A DNA stretch of 29,303 bases from Bacillota bacterium. Lineage in GTDB: Bacteria; Bacillota; Clostridia; DSM-8532. Location: the NCBI GenBank assembly GCA_023459915.1, contig JAEWSN010000203.1, forward strand, positions 1 through 29,303, read 5' to 3'. Shown here in pieces: positions 1-7,388 of the stretch (its first letter is position 1; every line of letters starts with the position of its first letter). The position numbers and the translations under genes were made by a program. The notes below the pieces were generated by a model, which did no database searches, was not told the origin of the DNA, and worked only from the letters and a program-made list of their open reading frames with translations.

Positions 1-4
1 CGGC

Positions 5-943
5 TCAAGCTTGTGAACCGTTGTCCCTATCCACTGATTCCACCAGTTGCGGATACCATTCCGCCGCTATTCGAACGCTCCGTTCCATCGGCAACCCGGT
101 ACCGGCCAATGCCATCAGGACATTGCAGCGTGTCACTTCTCCGTCATGAGATGTGATTTGCAGCCTCGCACCCACGCAATCCACCAGCACCGTGGTTCCC
201 TCCAGCCGTACAAATCCTTTCACCCGCCAGGTGTCCTCAAGAAACATGCCCAGAAAATGATGCAGCGCAGCCAGTGTTCCGGTGGGCGATATCCCGATGC
301 AAAGCTTCTGCAGGCTTACATCCTTGAGATGATACCCCGGCCCGGAGGGCACCATCTCCGTCTGATGAAATCCCTCCAGCCAGGGTAACTCGATTTGCCC
401 GTATACCGTCCGGCGAATCAGCGCATCGGGCTTCATCTGACGAATCAGGTCCTCCACCGCTTCAAGTGCGTCCCCGGTGACGAGATCCGTCTTGTTAATC
501 AACACCAGATCACTCACGGACACTTGTTTGCGACACACCCGCGCCGTGGAAAACACCTTTTTGAAACGGACCGCGTCCACCAGGCAGATCCCCCCCATGT
601 ACGCAATCCGATCCGCTGTTTTGATATGCGACAGGACGGTTTCGACATGGGTCGGATCGGACAACCCGGAGGCTTCCACCACAATGACATCCAGCGGTTC
701 GGCAACTGCTTTCTCCAGCACCTCCTCAAATTGATCCAGGCGACAGGAGCAAAAGATGGAGCCGTTGTTGATCTCCGCCACCGCCGCTCCCGTCTCCCGG
801 AGCAGTACGCCGTCAATGCCTTCCCTGCCGAATTCATTGACAATGACGCGCAGGCGCAGACCGGACAACTGCCGAATCATATGCTTGAGGAAGGTTGTTT
901 TCCCGGCCCCCAGGAAACCGGTCACCAGATAGAGTTTGGTCAT
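5..943 (-). CDS. CobW/COG0523-family GTP-binding protein
   Basis: This encodes a G3E-family P-loop GTPase of about 312 residues, from the group that helps insert metals or cobalamin-type cofactors into proteins. The Walker A motif GFLGAGKTT is at residues 9-17, the conserved EASGLSDP at 89-96 and the NKTD base-recognition motif at 150-153. The start at 943 is chosen because GGGAG lies 9 bases before it; an ATG at 952 would abut the ribosome site. The usual CxCC metal motif of the family is replaced here by G-S-I-F-C-S-C at residues 61-67. It follows the MtaA-like fusion gene by 47 bases, so the two are probably co-transcribed. That suggests a role in corrinoid or metal handling for methyl transfer. 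The family is certain; the cofactor is not. Confidence 0.88.
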   Translation of the reverse strand: MTKLYLVTGFLGAGKTTFLKHMIRQLSGLRLRVIVNEFGREGIDGVLLRETGAAVAEINNGSIFCSCRLDQFEEVLEKAVAEPLDVIVVEASGLSDPTHVETVLSHIKTADRIAYMGGICLVDAVRFKKVFSTARVCRKQVSVSDLVLINKTDLVTGDALEAVEDLIRQMKPDALIRRTVYGQIELPWLEGFHQTEMVPSGPGYHLKDVSLQKLCIGISPTGTLAALHHFLGMFLEDTWRVKGFVRLEGTTVLVDCVGARLQITSHDGEVTRCNVLMALAGTGLPMERSVRIAAEWYPQLVESVDRDNGSQA

Positions 944-990
944 GGGCAACATCTCCCGTCAAAAAGGCCACCCGGATGGCGGCATTCTGC

Positions 991-2352
991 TTACAGCACC
1001 TCCCGGATGACCGCCTCCAGCTCCCCGCGGCTCGGAATGATTGACGAAAACCTGAGCTTGCCGTTGATATATATGGATGGCAGATTTTTGACACCCAGCT
1101 TTTTGCAGCGCGCGATGCTCTCCTTCTCGGTGAACTTGTACTCCACCATGTCAATGCTGTCTCCAAAATGATCTTTTCCCTCCTGGGCCGCTCCCAACAT
1201 GTATGTGCAGGCCGCACATGTAGCGGAATCCAGGGTAAAGACCTCCACCAGGGGCTTGGAGAGATGCGCATAGTCGGGCAATGTCACGTCGAGGCTGTCG
1301 TCCACGGCCACATAGGTTTCCAGCATTTTGCGCGTGTCCTCAGGCTGAAGCACCGCCTGTGTCACCCCAATCGCGTTCTCCACCGGAACGGCGTAGGGCA
1401 TGTCGCATCCGGGCGCAACAATCAGGTTTTTGTGATTCCCAATGCGATCGAGCATGTCCAGCACATATTTCATGTTGTCCTGCTGCGTGCCGTGAAGCAT
1501 CACGGTGGTCAGCGGAATATTGCCGCCAATGGCAATGTTGTGGCGGTCCGTGATTGCCTTGGCCGCCACAATGTCCACGTTCTCGTCGACAGAAATGGCA
1601 TCCGGGGCGGTTTGGCACATCACCTCGATGTTTTTTGTCGCATCTCCACAGACAAAAAACGAGGAGAAGGCACCCATTTCCCTGATGCGCGAGAAAATAT
1701 TCCTGTAGGGGCCTGTCAGGAACTGCTCGAAATGGTCACTCGAAATCTGCGAGACCAGCGGATCCACCACCGCGATCACATCCATGCCCGCCTCGACGTA
1801 ATGGGAGGCCATGGCTTTTGCCGTTGCCGTACAGTACGCCAGCAGTTTCTCCACATAGGCCTCGTCATCATACATGTCCATGAACAAATCATTGCCGCGC
1901 AGGTGCAGCGCCAATGTGAACGGACCGCAAACGAGTCCATAGAGTGCCGTGGTTTCCCCCACTTCCTGTTTCATGCGGCGCATCACATCCAGAATCATGG
2001 GGATGCGTCCGTCTTCCTTCTCCGGAATGGTGCACAGGCACGGAATCTGGGTTGTCTGCGCAAGCGGATGCGTCCTGACCGATGGCGGCGCTTCCGCGGC
2101 CCACTGCAGTTCGCACCCCAGAATCTCCGCCTCCACCTGAAGGTCGAACATCACAGGCTGTCCATGAGGCTTGTAGAGACGGTTGACGGCCATCAGCGAT
2201 TCGAACAGCTTGTCGGCCTCCGAAAGCACTTCCGTGGCATGATACCCAACCAGTTTGCCTGCATGGACCCCGGCAAAGGGCACCCAGGGCAAGGCGTCCG
2301 TTTCCTCATGCCGCAGTGTCGCAAACAAAATCTCCTTCGGGGTTGTCTTCAT
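991..2352 (-). CDS. MtaA/URO-D-family methyltransferase-like protein fused to a thioredoxin-like domain
   Basis: The first ~345 of 453 residues match the uroporphyrinogen-decarboxylase/MtaA-CmuA family, whose methyl-transfer members move methyl groups between corrinoid proteins and thiols. The last ~85 residues form a thioredoxin/glutaredoxin-like domain with a CAAC redox motif at 379-382 and the cis-proline segment NLPSIYING. In MtaA-type enzymes zinc is held by His-x-Cys plus a later Cys. Here C235 (in FFVCGD) and C316 (in APGCDMP) are kept, but the His position is Phe233. The start at 2352 has GGAGG four bases upstream; a longer frame to 2457 has no such support. It is divergent from the PocR-AraC gene and heads a likely operon with the CobW-like gene. 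Family is sure; reaction and substrate are not known. Confidence 0.85.
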   Translation of the reverse strand: MKTTPKEILFATLRHEETDALPWVPFAGVHAGKLVGYHATEVLSEADKLFESLMAVNRLYKPHGQPVMFDLQVEAEILGCELQWAAEAPPSVRTHPLAQTTQIPCLCTIPEKEDGRIPMILDVMRRMKQEVGETTALYGLVCGPFTLALHLRGNDLFMDMYDDEAYVEKLLAYCTATAKAMASHYVEAGMDVIAVVDPLVSQISSDHFEQFLTGPYRNIFSRIREMGAFSSFFVCGDATKNIEVMCQTAPDAISVDENVDIVAAKAITDRHNIAIGGNIPLTTVMLHGTQQDNMKYVLDMLDRIGNHKNLIVAPGCDMPYAVPVENAIGVTQAVLQPEDTRKMLETYVAVDDSLDVTLPDYAHLSKPLVEVFTLDSATCAACTYMLGAAQEGKDHFGDSIDMVEYKFTEKESIARCKKLGVKNLPSIYINGKLRFSSIIPSRGELEAVIREVL

Positions 2353-2366
2353 ATTTCCTCCATACT

Positions 2367-2390
2367 GGACGACAGCTGTCCGTCCTTCCT
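2367..2390 (-). other. Small hairpin next to the ribosome site of the MtaA-like gene
   Basis: The perfect 10-base palindrome GACAGCTGTC is flanked by GGAC and GTCC, giving a stem of about 10 pairs with one bulge. It ends about six bases before the GGAGG of the MtaA-like gene. It could affect translation, but this is only a structural observation. Confidence 0.3.
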
Positions 2391-2484
2391 CATTTTTGTG
2401 CGCAGAAAACACAACCATTCCCCGAAACGCTTTCCCAAACGCCTGCAGGAAGGTCATTGGTCATACAATTCCATTGCAAGAGAG

Positions 2485-2522
2485 CCTGAAGCGACCCTCT
2501 ATGAGGCCCGAAGCGACCCTTT
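2485..2522. promoter_or_regulatory. Direct repeat with 22-bp period, possible AraC-type operator
   Basis: Two copies of GAAGCGACCCT (2488-2498 and 2510-2520) are exactly 22 bases apart; with flanks the match is 14 of 16 bases. Direct repeats about two helical turns apart are typical binding sites for AraC-family regulators. The pair lies between the divergent MtaA-like gene and the PocR-AraC gene, so it is a natural candidate for that regulator. No binding is shown by sequence alone. Confidence 0.4.
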
Positions 2523-2567
2523 GCACTGGAATCACATGTCGAAACCGGCATTGTCCCTGATGTGTTG

Positions 2568-2573
2568 ATTATA
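2568..2573 (-). promoter_or_regulatory. Possible -10 element for the MtaA-like gene
   Basis: TATAAT reads on the minus strand within the 440-base divergent spacer. No convincing -35 box lies 16-18 bases upstream, which would fit an activator-dependent promoter. If used, the leader would be about 210 bases and the 22-bp-period repeats would lie downstream of the start point. Confidence 0.35.
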
Positions 2574-2704
2574 TCGCGGGACAGAAAATCCGTATTGAAA
2601 AAAAACGTCCATCATTGATACGATTTTTCACTGTTTGCCCTATTGATGTAAAAAAGCCGCCAGAGAAGGTGGAAATCCTGCTACCTTCCGGCCTGCACCC
2701 GAAT

Positions 2705-2712
2705 GTTATAAT
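2705..2712 (+). promoter_or_regulatory. Extended -10 promoter element for the PocR-AraC gene
   Basis: TGTTATAAT (2705-2712 with its TG) matches an extended -10 element and lies about 80-100 bases before the regulator start. The -35 region is poor. The rest of the 2353-2792 spacer holds the direct repeat and hairpin described separately and no gene that I can support. Confidence 0.45.
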
Positions 2713-2792
2713 GGGGAGGCGCACCCCATCACCGCGCCGCACCATCCTTGTGCTTTTTTGCCAGCACACCACCCCTCAAGAGGCGGTCACCA

Positions 2793-4142
2793 ATGGAAAG
2801 GACAGCATCCATGTCCAATATGCCGGATCCCCTGACCCCCGACATGCGCAGCGTTGCCCATGCCTTTCATCTGGGCACGGGCGTTCCCTGTTTTTATATC
2901 GACGGCCGAGGCCGGCGCTTTCTCCCGGATGCGCGTCCCAATGCCGCGGAGGCCTTCTGCGCCCACTGTCTCAAGAGCAAGGACGGTTCCTGCGCCCAGG
3001 TCTGTCTGTATGGCCGCTATCAGGCGGAACGCTTTGGCGGAAAGTACATCTTCTTTTGTCCAAGCGGCCTGACCTACTGCGTCTCCCCCATTTTCCAGGA
3101 AGACAGCGACATGTCCGCGATCTTTGCAGGCCCCATGCTGATGATGGACGCAGACGAGTTTCTGCTCGAGGATCTTGTTCTCCCGGCAAACCAGGAGCCC
3201 GGGCAATCCCCGCAAGAGCGTCTCTCCAAACTGCGCGAGCGCATCTCGGACATCCCCGTCGTTCCCGCGGAGCGGGTGACGGCCCTCTCCAACCTGATTT
3301 TTCATCTGGCGAACGCCCTCTCCAGTGAAAGCTTCTCCCGGTTCCGCCACGAGCAGACGGAGCAGGAAAAAAACGCGGCGGTCTCCGCCAGCATTCACGC
3401 GCTCAAGCAGGAGGAACAGGATGGCCACATGCCGCATTATCCCCTGGACAAGGAGCGCGAACTGCTCACGAAAATCAGTATGGGGGACAAAGCCGGCGCG
3501 CAGCGCATCCTCAATGACATTCTGGGGTATGTCTTCTTTTCCACAGGCCGCGACTTCAATGTCATCCGGGCGCGCGCGCAGGAGCTTGTGGTCATGCTGT
3601 CGCGCGGCGCGCTTGAGGGAGGCGCGGATGTCGACGAGATCTTTGGACTGAACCACCGATACCTGGACGACATCCGCAACCTGCACAGTCTGGAGGAGCT
3701 GACTGTCTGGCTTTCCAAAATCATGGAGCGATTCACGGACTGCGTCTTCAACCTCGCGGACATCCGGCACAAGGATGTCATCTTCCAGGCGGTCAGCTAC
3801 ATCCGTCGCCACTTCACCAGCCACATCTCACTGGACGATGTGGCACAGCATGTCCATCTGAACGCCTCTTACCTCAGTCGCGTCTTCAAGGAGGAAATGC
3901 AGACCAATTTTGTGGCCTACGTCAACACATTGCGTGTGGAAACCGCAAAGCGCCTGTTGATCGATTCCGATGTGCCGTTGCTTGAGGTGGCCGGCATGGT
4001 GGGATTTGAAGAGCAAAGCTATTTCACAAAGGTGTTCAAGAAGGTGACCGGCGTCACGCCGGGCCGTTTCCGCGAAGCCCGCGGCCTGAACGCCCAGGCT
4101 ACGCCTCCCCAAACAGCATCGCCTCCACATAGCGATCGTTGA
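2793..4142 (+). CDS. AraC-family transcriptional regulator with N-terminal PocR domain
   Basis: This is a cytoplasmic DNA-binding regulator of about 449 residues. Residues ~10-165 form a PocR sensory domain with several cysteines (AFCAHC, CAQVC, FFCPSG, YCVSP). A helical linker follows. The last ~100 residues are a two-helix-turn-helix AraC domain, with ISLDDVAQHVHLNASYLSRV and the second helix region VAGMVGFEEQSYFTKVFKK. PocR domains are known to sense small molecules, and in Clostridia such regulators often neighbour corrinoid-dependent methyltransferase genes. The start is not certain: ATG at 2793 follows GAGGCGG, while ATG at 2811 follows AAAGGA with good spacing. The 3' end overlaps the convergent activator gene by 44 bases. 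It probably controls the surrounding methyl-transfer genes (inference from position). Confidence 0.9.
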   Translation: MERTASMSNMPDPLTPDMRSVAHAFHLGTGVPCFYIDGRGRRFLPDARPNAAEAFCAHCLKSKDGSCAQVCLYGRYQAERFGGKYIFFCPSGLTYCVSPIFQEDSDMSAIFAGPMLMMDADEFLLEDLVLPANQEPGQSPQERLSKLRERISDIPVVPAERVTALSNLIFHLANALSSESFSRFRHEQTEQEKNAAVSASIHALKQEEQDGHMPHYPLDKERELLTKISMGDKAGAQRILNDILGYVFFSTGRDFNVIRARAQELVVMLSRGALEGGADVDEIFGLNHRYLDDIRNLHSLEELTVWLSKIMERFTDCVFNLADIRHKDVIFQAVSYIRRHFTSHISLDDVAQHVHLNASYLSRVFKEEMQTNFVAYVNTLRVETAKRLLIDSDVPLLEVAGMVGFEEQSYFTKVFKKVTGVTPGRFREARGLNAQATPPQTASPPHSDR

Positions 4143-5973
4143 AGTCCCTGCGGCCGGACAACTCAACAAACCGGATGTCTGCGGCGATGGCATCCGCTTT
4201 TTTGCGTGCGTCCACACAAAGCAGGCTTTGCATGGCACCGGCCAACGCCGCGTTGCCAACAGGGCGGACCCGACCGGACAGGGGCGATGGGATGAGCCCT
4301 GTGCGGATGGCGCTGTCCGGGTTGAGCCAGGTGCCAAGCCCCCCTGCCAGATAAACCGCCTCCACCTCGGCAAGGGATATGCCGGCTGCATCCGCCAGGG
4401 TTTCAATGCCCGCGCAGACAGCCGCCTTTGCATTCTGGAACTCACGCACATCCCGCTGTGTCAACACAATATCCCGTCCATGCTCGGATTCCCCGGCCGG
4501 AACCAGAATGAACGCCGTTTGCCCCTCCACCTCCGTCAACCGGTTCAGCAATGAAGGGGGGAAATCCTCCGGAAGATCATCCGCATCCTGGAGCCGTCCG
4601 GTCTCATCGATGACCCCCGCCTCCAGCAGGACGGAGATGGCGTCCAGCAAGCCGGTGCCACACAACCCGGCCGCACGCACGCCACCCAAAACGGTGCAGC
4701 CGATCACAGGTGCCGCCGGGGTCCCGTTGCGTGAGAGACTGTCGATGGCGCCATCCACGGCGCCCATGCCGAAACGGATGCCCGCGCCCTCGAAAGCGGG
4801 GCCAGCCGCCGTTGAGCAGGCCAGCATCCCTTGGCGGCTTCCAAGCACCAGCTCGCCGTTTGTGCCAAGGTCCACCACCAAAGAGGGCTTTTCCGCTTCG
4901 GCCAGGCCACAGGCCAGCACGGCGGATACCGTGTCCGCGCCCACATAGGCGGACACCCCGGGAAGCAGCACTACCCTGGTCTGTCTGGATGCATCCCGCC
5001 ACAAATGGTTGGCCGGCAGCACCACCCGCTGGACATGCACCGGAATGAAGGGCGCCGCCGCAATGGCCGCGGACGGCCAGCCCATCAGCAGATGCCCCAT
5101 GGTGGTGTTTCCCGTCAGCACCCATTCATCAATGCTGTCCGGCTCAAGGGTCGCAGCCGCGCACAGTCGGATGGAAAGGCCGCGCAAATCCGCAAGGATG
5201 GTGTTTCTCAGCTGCTCCGCGCCCTCCGGGATGTCCATTGTGTGCCGGATGCGGGAAATGACATCGGTGCCATGGCGTTTTTGCCCGTTGAGCATGGTTT
5301 CTGTTGCCAGCACCGCGCCGGAACGCAGATCGAGCAGACAACCCGCCAGCGTGGTGGTGCCGATGTCAACGGCAATTCCGTAGGCATCGGCCGTGCAATC
5401 GCCCGGCAACAGACCGGCCACCCGGCCCTCGTGAAGGACAGCGGTGATCTGCCCATCCGCATGTTTGAGCATGGCGGGAAGATGTCCCATCCATTGCGTC
5501 GGCAGTCCCGCGCTTGCAGTATCTGCGGGAAGCACCGACAACAGGCGTGTGACATCCGCGCGCTGATCCGCAAGAGAAGGCTGCGGAACACGAACGGAGA
5601 CCCGCTTGACCGCCGGGTTGGGTACCGGCATCACAAACCCGGATTCCGCGGCGATTTTCGCCTTGCGCTCACGGGTCTCCACTTCCAGTGTCACATCGCC
5701 CAGCACATGCACCAGACAGGCCAGCCGATGTCCGGATGCCACCTGCTCCGCACCCAGCAGGCGGCGTTCCGCTTCCGCCGGCGGAGAAACCATGTTCAAA
5801 AAGGATTCCGCAATGTGGATGCGGCATTTTCCACAGGTGCCGTTGCCATTGCAGGCATGGCCGAAGTCGGAAACGCGGGCGCGTATGGCTTCGAAGGGCG
5901 ATGCGCCGTCCGGCAACCGTACCGTTTCCACTCTCTCTCCATTGACGATCCTGACTTCCCATTCTTTTTCCAT
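4099..5973 (-). CDS. Reductive activator of corrinoid proteins (RACE/RamA-like, ASKHA domain)
   Basis: The 624-residue product has an N-terminal plant-type [2Fe-2S] ferredoxin domain with Cys41, Cys47, Cys50 and Cys86. A linker follows, then a large ASKHA-fold (DUF4445) domain with GIAVDIGTTTLAGCL near residue 210 and VVDLGTNGEL further on. This order and length fit bacterial RACE proteins, which use ATP to drive reduction of Co(II) corrinoid proteins back to active Co(I). The start at 5973 has GGAGG eight bases upstream; an in-frame ATG at 6027 would overlap the end of the DUF1638 gene. It lies 50 bases after that gene, probably in one operon. A methyltransferase system that needs reactivation must exist in the cell, although no corrinoid protein is in this window. 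Confidence 0.92.
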   Translation of the reverse strand: MEKEWEVRIVNGERVETVRLPDGASPFEAIRARVSDFGHACNGNGTCGKCRIHIAESFLNMVSPPAEAERRLLGAEQVASGHRLACLVHVLGDVTLEVETRERKAKIAAESGFVMPVPNPAVKRVSVRVPQPSLADQRADVTRLLSVLPADTASAGLPTQWMGHLPAMLKHADGQITAVLHEGRVAGLLPGDCTADAYGIAVDIGTTTLAGCLLDLRSGAVLATETMLNGQKRHGTDVISRIRHTMDIPEGAEQLRNTILADLRGLSIRLCAAATLEPDSIDEWVLTGNTTMGHLLMGWPSAAIAAAPFIPVHVQRVVLPANHLWRDASRQTRVVLLPGVSAYVGADTVSAVLACGLAEAEKPSLVVDLGTNGELVLGSRQGMLACSTAAGPAFEGAGIRFGMGAVDGAIDSLSRNGTPAAPVIGCTVLGGVRAAGLCGTGLLDAISVLLEAGVIDETGRLQDADDLPEDFPPSLLNRLTEVEGQTAFILVPAGESEHGRDIVLTQRDVREFQNAKAAVCAGIETLADAAGISLAEVEAVYLAGGLGTWLNPDSAIRTGLIPSPLSGRVRPVGNAALAGAMQSLLCVDARKKADAIAADIRFVELSGRRDFNDRYVEAMLFGEA

Positions 5974-6023
5974 GCGTTCTTCCTCCGTGGCCTTCCTGCT
6001 TTCCCAACCATTCCGCAGCAGCA

Positions 6024-6779
6024 TCATCCCTTTGTCAGGACATTCGCGTCATAGGAGGGCAAAATGCGTTCATCCTTGTGCACCACCAGCACCTCATCAT
6101 CACGAAACACCCCGCCAAGAATCCGGGACAACAGTCCCTTGTCCCCCGGCACCTCGCGATATGCCCAATGCAGGAATTCCGCGGCACGCCGTGTTTCCTC
6201 GCGGCCCCACGCCAGCCCGTCAAACTCCGGCCAGGCAATGTAGAGGGCCTGCTTGTATTCCTTGATCCAGTTCTGTTCCATGTCCATGAGGTATTCGGCA
6301 TTTTCCTCACCGTAATGCGCCGCGTAGGAAGTCATGAGGAAACGGTATTTTTCTTCAGACGGCTGCCAGCCGCGCTCAATCCATCCCGGAGAAAACCAGT
6401 AGGTGCCGGGATGCTGTTCAAACAACTTCCGATACGTCTCCTTGGAGCCCAGCATCAGGGTGATGCAGTCGTGCGCCCGCGGAATCACCAACGGCGTCCC
6501 CAGGCTGCGGACTCCGGCCAATCCATTGCTGCACAGTCCATACAGCAGGAGGATGGCATCATACCCTTCCCCCGTTGCCATATGATCGTAGGGAAACCCG
6601 CCTTCTTCCGTCTCCCGAATGGCGGTCATGACTTCCTCCCGAAGCAGATCCGGGGTATTGTGAAGCCCCTGCGGCAGATAGCGGATATCGAGGTAATGGG
6701 GCGTTTGCGATGCGATGAGGGAAAGCTCCCGAACGAGCACATCACAGGCAATCACCTTGAAACGGAGTCGTTTTTCCAT
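6024..6779 (-). CDS. DUF1638-domain protein
   Basis: The 251-residue soluble protein has features of the DUF1638 family: an early VIACDVLVRE segment, the LLLYGLCSNGLAG stretch and the following VIPRAHDCITLMLGS segment. No signal peptide or membrane span is seen. Members have no settled biochemical role but recur beside corrinoid-dependent methyltransferases and their activators in methanogens and Clostridia, as here. The start at 6779 has AGGAG eight bases upstream. It is the first gene of a minus-strand pair with the RACE activator and is divergent from leuA across 180 bases in which I see no clear promoter for it. Function: unknown, probably linked to corrinoid methyl transfer. Confidence 0.85.
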   Translation of the reverse strand: MEKRLRFKVIACDVLVRELSLIASQTPHYLDIRYLPQGLHNTPDLLREEVMTAIRETEEGGFPYDHMATGEGYDAILLLYGLCSNGLAGVRSLGTPLVIPRAHDCITLMLGSKETYRKLFEQHPGTYWFSPGWIERGWQPSEEKYRFLMTSYAAHYGEENAEYLMDMEQNWIKEYKQALYIAWPEFDGLAWGREETRRAAEFLHWAYREVPGDKGLLSRILGGVFRDDEVLVVHKDERILPSYDANVLTKG

Positions 6780-6925
6780 TCATTTTTCTCCTGGACGAAA
6801 CCCTTGTGGGCGCGTGAACACTCTTGTCATCTTACCACCCGTCACGTTCAGCGGAATAGGATTCTTTTTGGAGGGATTAAAACGATTTTGCCTTGATTTC
6901 CATCATATTCTCCCAAAAAACCCAT

Positions 6926-6954
6926 TTGACAACCAGGTTCGAACCTGCTATGAT
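6926..6954 (+). promoter_or_regulatory. Sigma-A promoter of the leuA leader, with palindrome in the spacer
   Basis: TTGACA at 6926-6931 and TATGAT at 6949-6954 are separated by exactly 17 bases, close to the consensus. The spacer holds a perfect 14-base palindrome, CAGGTTCGAACCTG, at 6934-6947, which could be a repressor site. Transcription should begin near 6961, at the 5' end of the T-box leader. Confidence 0.85.
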
Positions 6955-7205
6955 GTCCACAATTCCATACAACATCGACGCCGAAGGGGAACAGTAGGGT
7001 CGTTTGTGCATGATTGCCGCGTTTGTCGCGGCAACACAGAAAGCCGCTGGTGGATGCGAAGCGGTATGCCAACCGATGTGAACTCACCCTGGAGTCTCCG
7101 TTTGAACCCGTCTCCCCTCCGGGAACCGGCAGTAGAACCGGACGGAAGCCCACCGTTACGCGGGCCGGATATCGGTTCCCCTGTATCCGGCGCAAAGAGT
7201 GGTTT

Positions 7206-7236
7206 GAAATCCTTCGTCTCTTGGCGAAGGATTTTT
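7206..7236 (+). other. Terminator-like hairpin inside the T-box leader
   Basis: AAATCCTTCG pairs with CGAAGGATTT around an 8-base loop, and the 3' arm runs into TTTTTT. It is most simply stem III of the T-box, but it has the form of an intrinsic terminator and might give a second point of attenuation. Confidence 0.55.
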
Positions 7237-7330
7237 TGCATCCTGGATGCAGCTGGCACGGGCGAACGGGTATCCAGACCAAGCGCACCGTCCCAACGGA
7301 TGGTGAAATGGAGTGGTACCGCGGAAAAGC

Positions 7331-7373
7331 GCCCCTTTCGTCTCCAAAACAGACGGAAGGGGCATGTTTTTTT
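7331..7373 (+). terminator. Regulated terminator of the leuA T-box
   Basis: GCCCCTT-T-CGTCT pairs with AGACG-G-AAGGGGC across a CCAAAAC loop, and seven T bases follow at 7367-7373. It competes with the antiterminator formed by the T-box sequence just upstream and ends three bases before the leuA ribosome site. Confidence 0.9.
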
Positions 7374-7388
7374 GGAAGGAGGCCCTTC

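Larger units (their letters stand above)
6961..7373 (+). ncRNA. Leucine T-box leader (tRNA-sensing riboswitch)
   Basis: The leader before leuA has the hallmarks of a T-box: an AGTA element near 6993, a GAA-CTC-A specifier loop with the leucine codon CTC at 7083-7085, the T-box sequence TGGAGTGGTACCGCGG at 7309-7324, and an intrinsic terminator at 7331-7373. Uncharged tRNA-Leu (anticodon GAG) would pair with CTC and with the T-box bulge, stabilise the antiterminator and allow leuA to be read. The lower stem AGGG/CCCU around the specifier loop can be drawn. A stem-III-like hairpin lies at 7206-7236. The reading frame of leuA stays open through part of the leader, but this is not coding. Confidence 0.9.

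Noticed and set aside
2353..2560. Cobalamin riboswitch before the MtaA-like gene
   Set aside because: It would fit the biology, but the conserved B12-box GCCACTG and its partner elements were not found in the leader.
1168..2568. 466-residue open frame on the plus strand
   Set aside because: It lies opposite the MtaA-like fusion gene, whose protein is clearly recognisable, and has no ribosome site; it is a shadow of a GC-rich gene.
2592..2648. Repeated TATTGA/CATTGA motifs in the divergent gap
   Set aside because: The matches are only 6-7 bases in AT-rich DNA at uneven spacing, which is within chance.
4831..6054. 407-residue open frame on the plus strand
   Set aside because: It is opposite the RACE activator gene, with no ribosome site or recognisable domain.
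6935..6946. Possible tRNA T-arm (GGTTCGAACC)
   Set aside because: No other tRNA arms can be drawn around it and it sits between a -35 and a -10; it is better read as a promoter palindrome.
7014..7388. N-terminal extension of leuA by 125 residues
   Set aside because: This part is the T-box leader, including its terminator; the ATG at 7389 has a strong ribosome site and gives the normal protein length.
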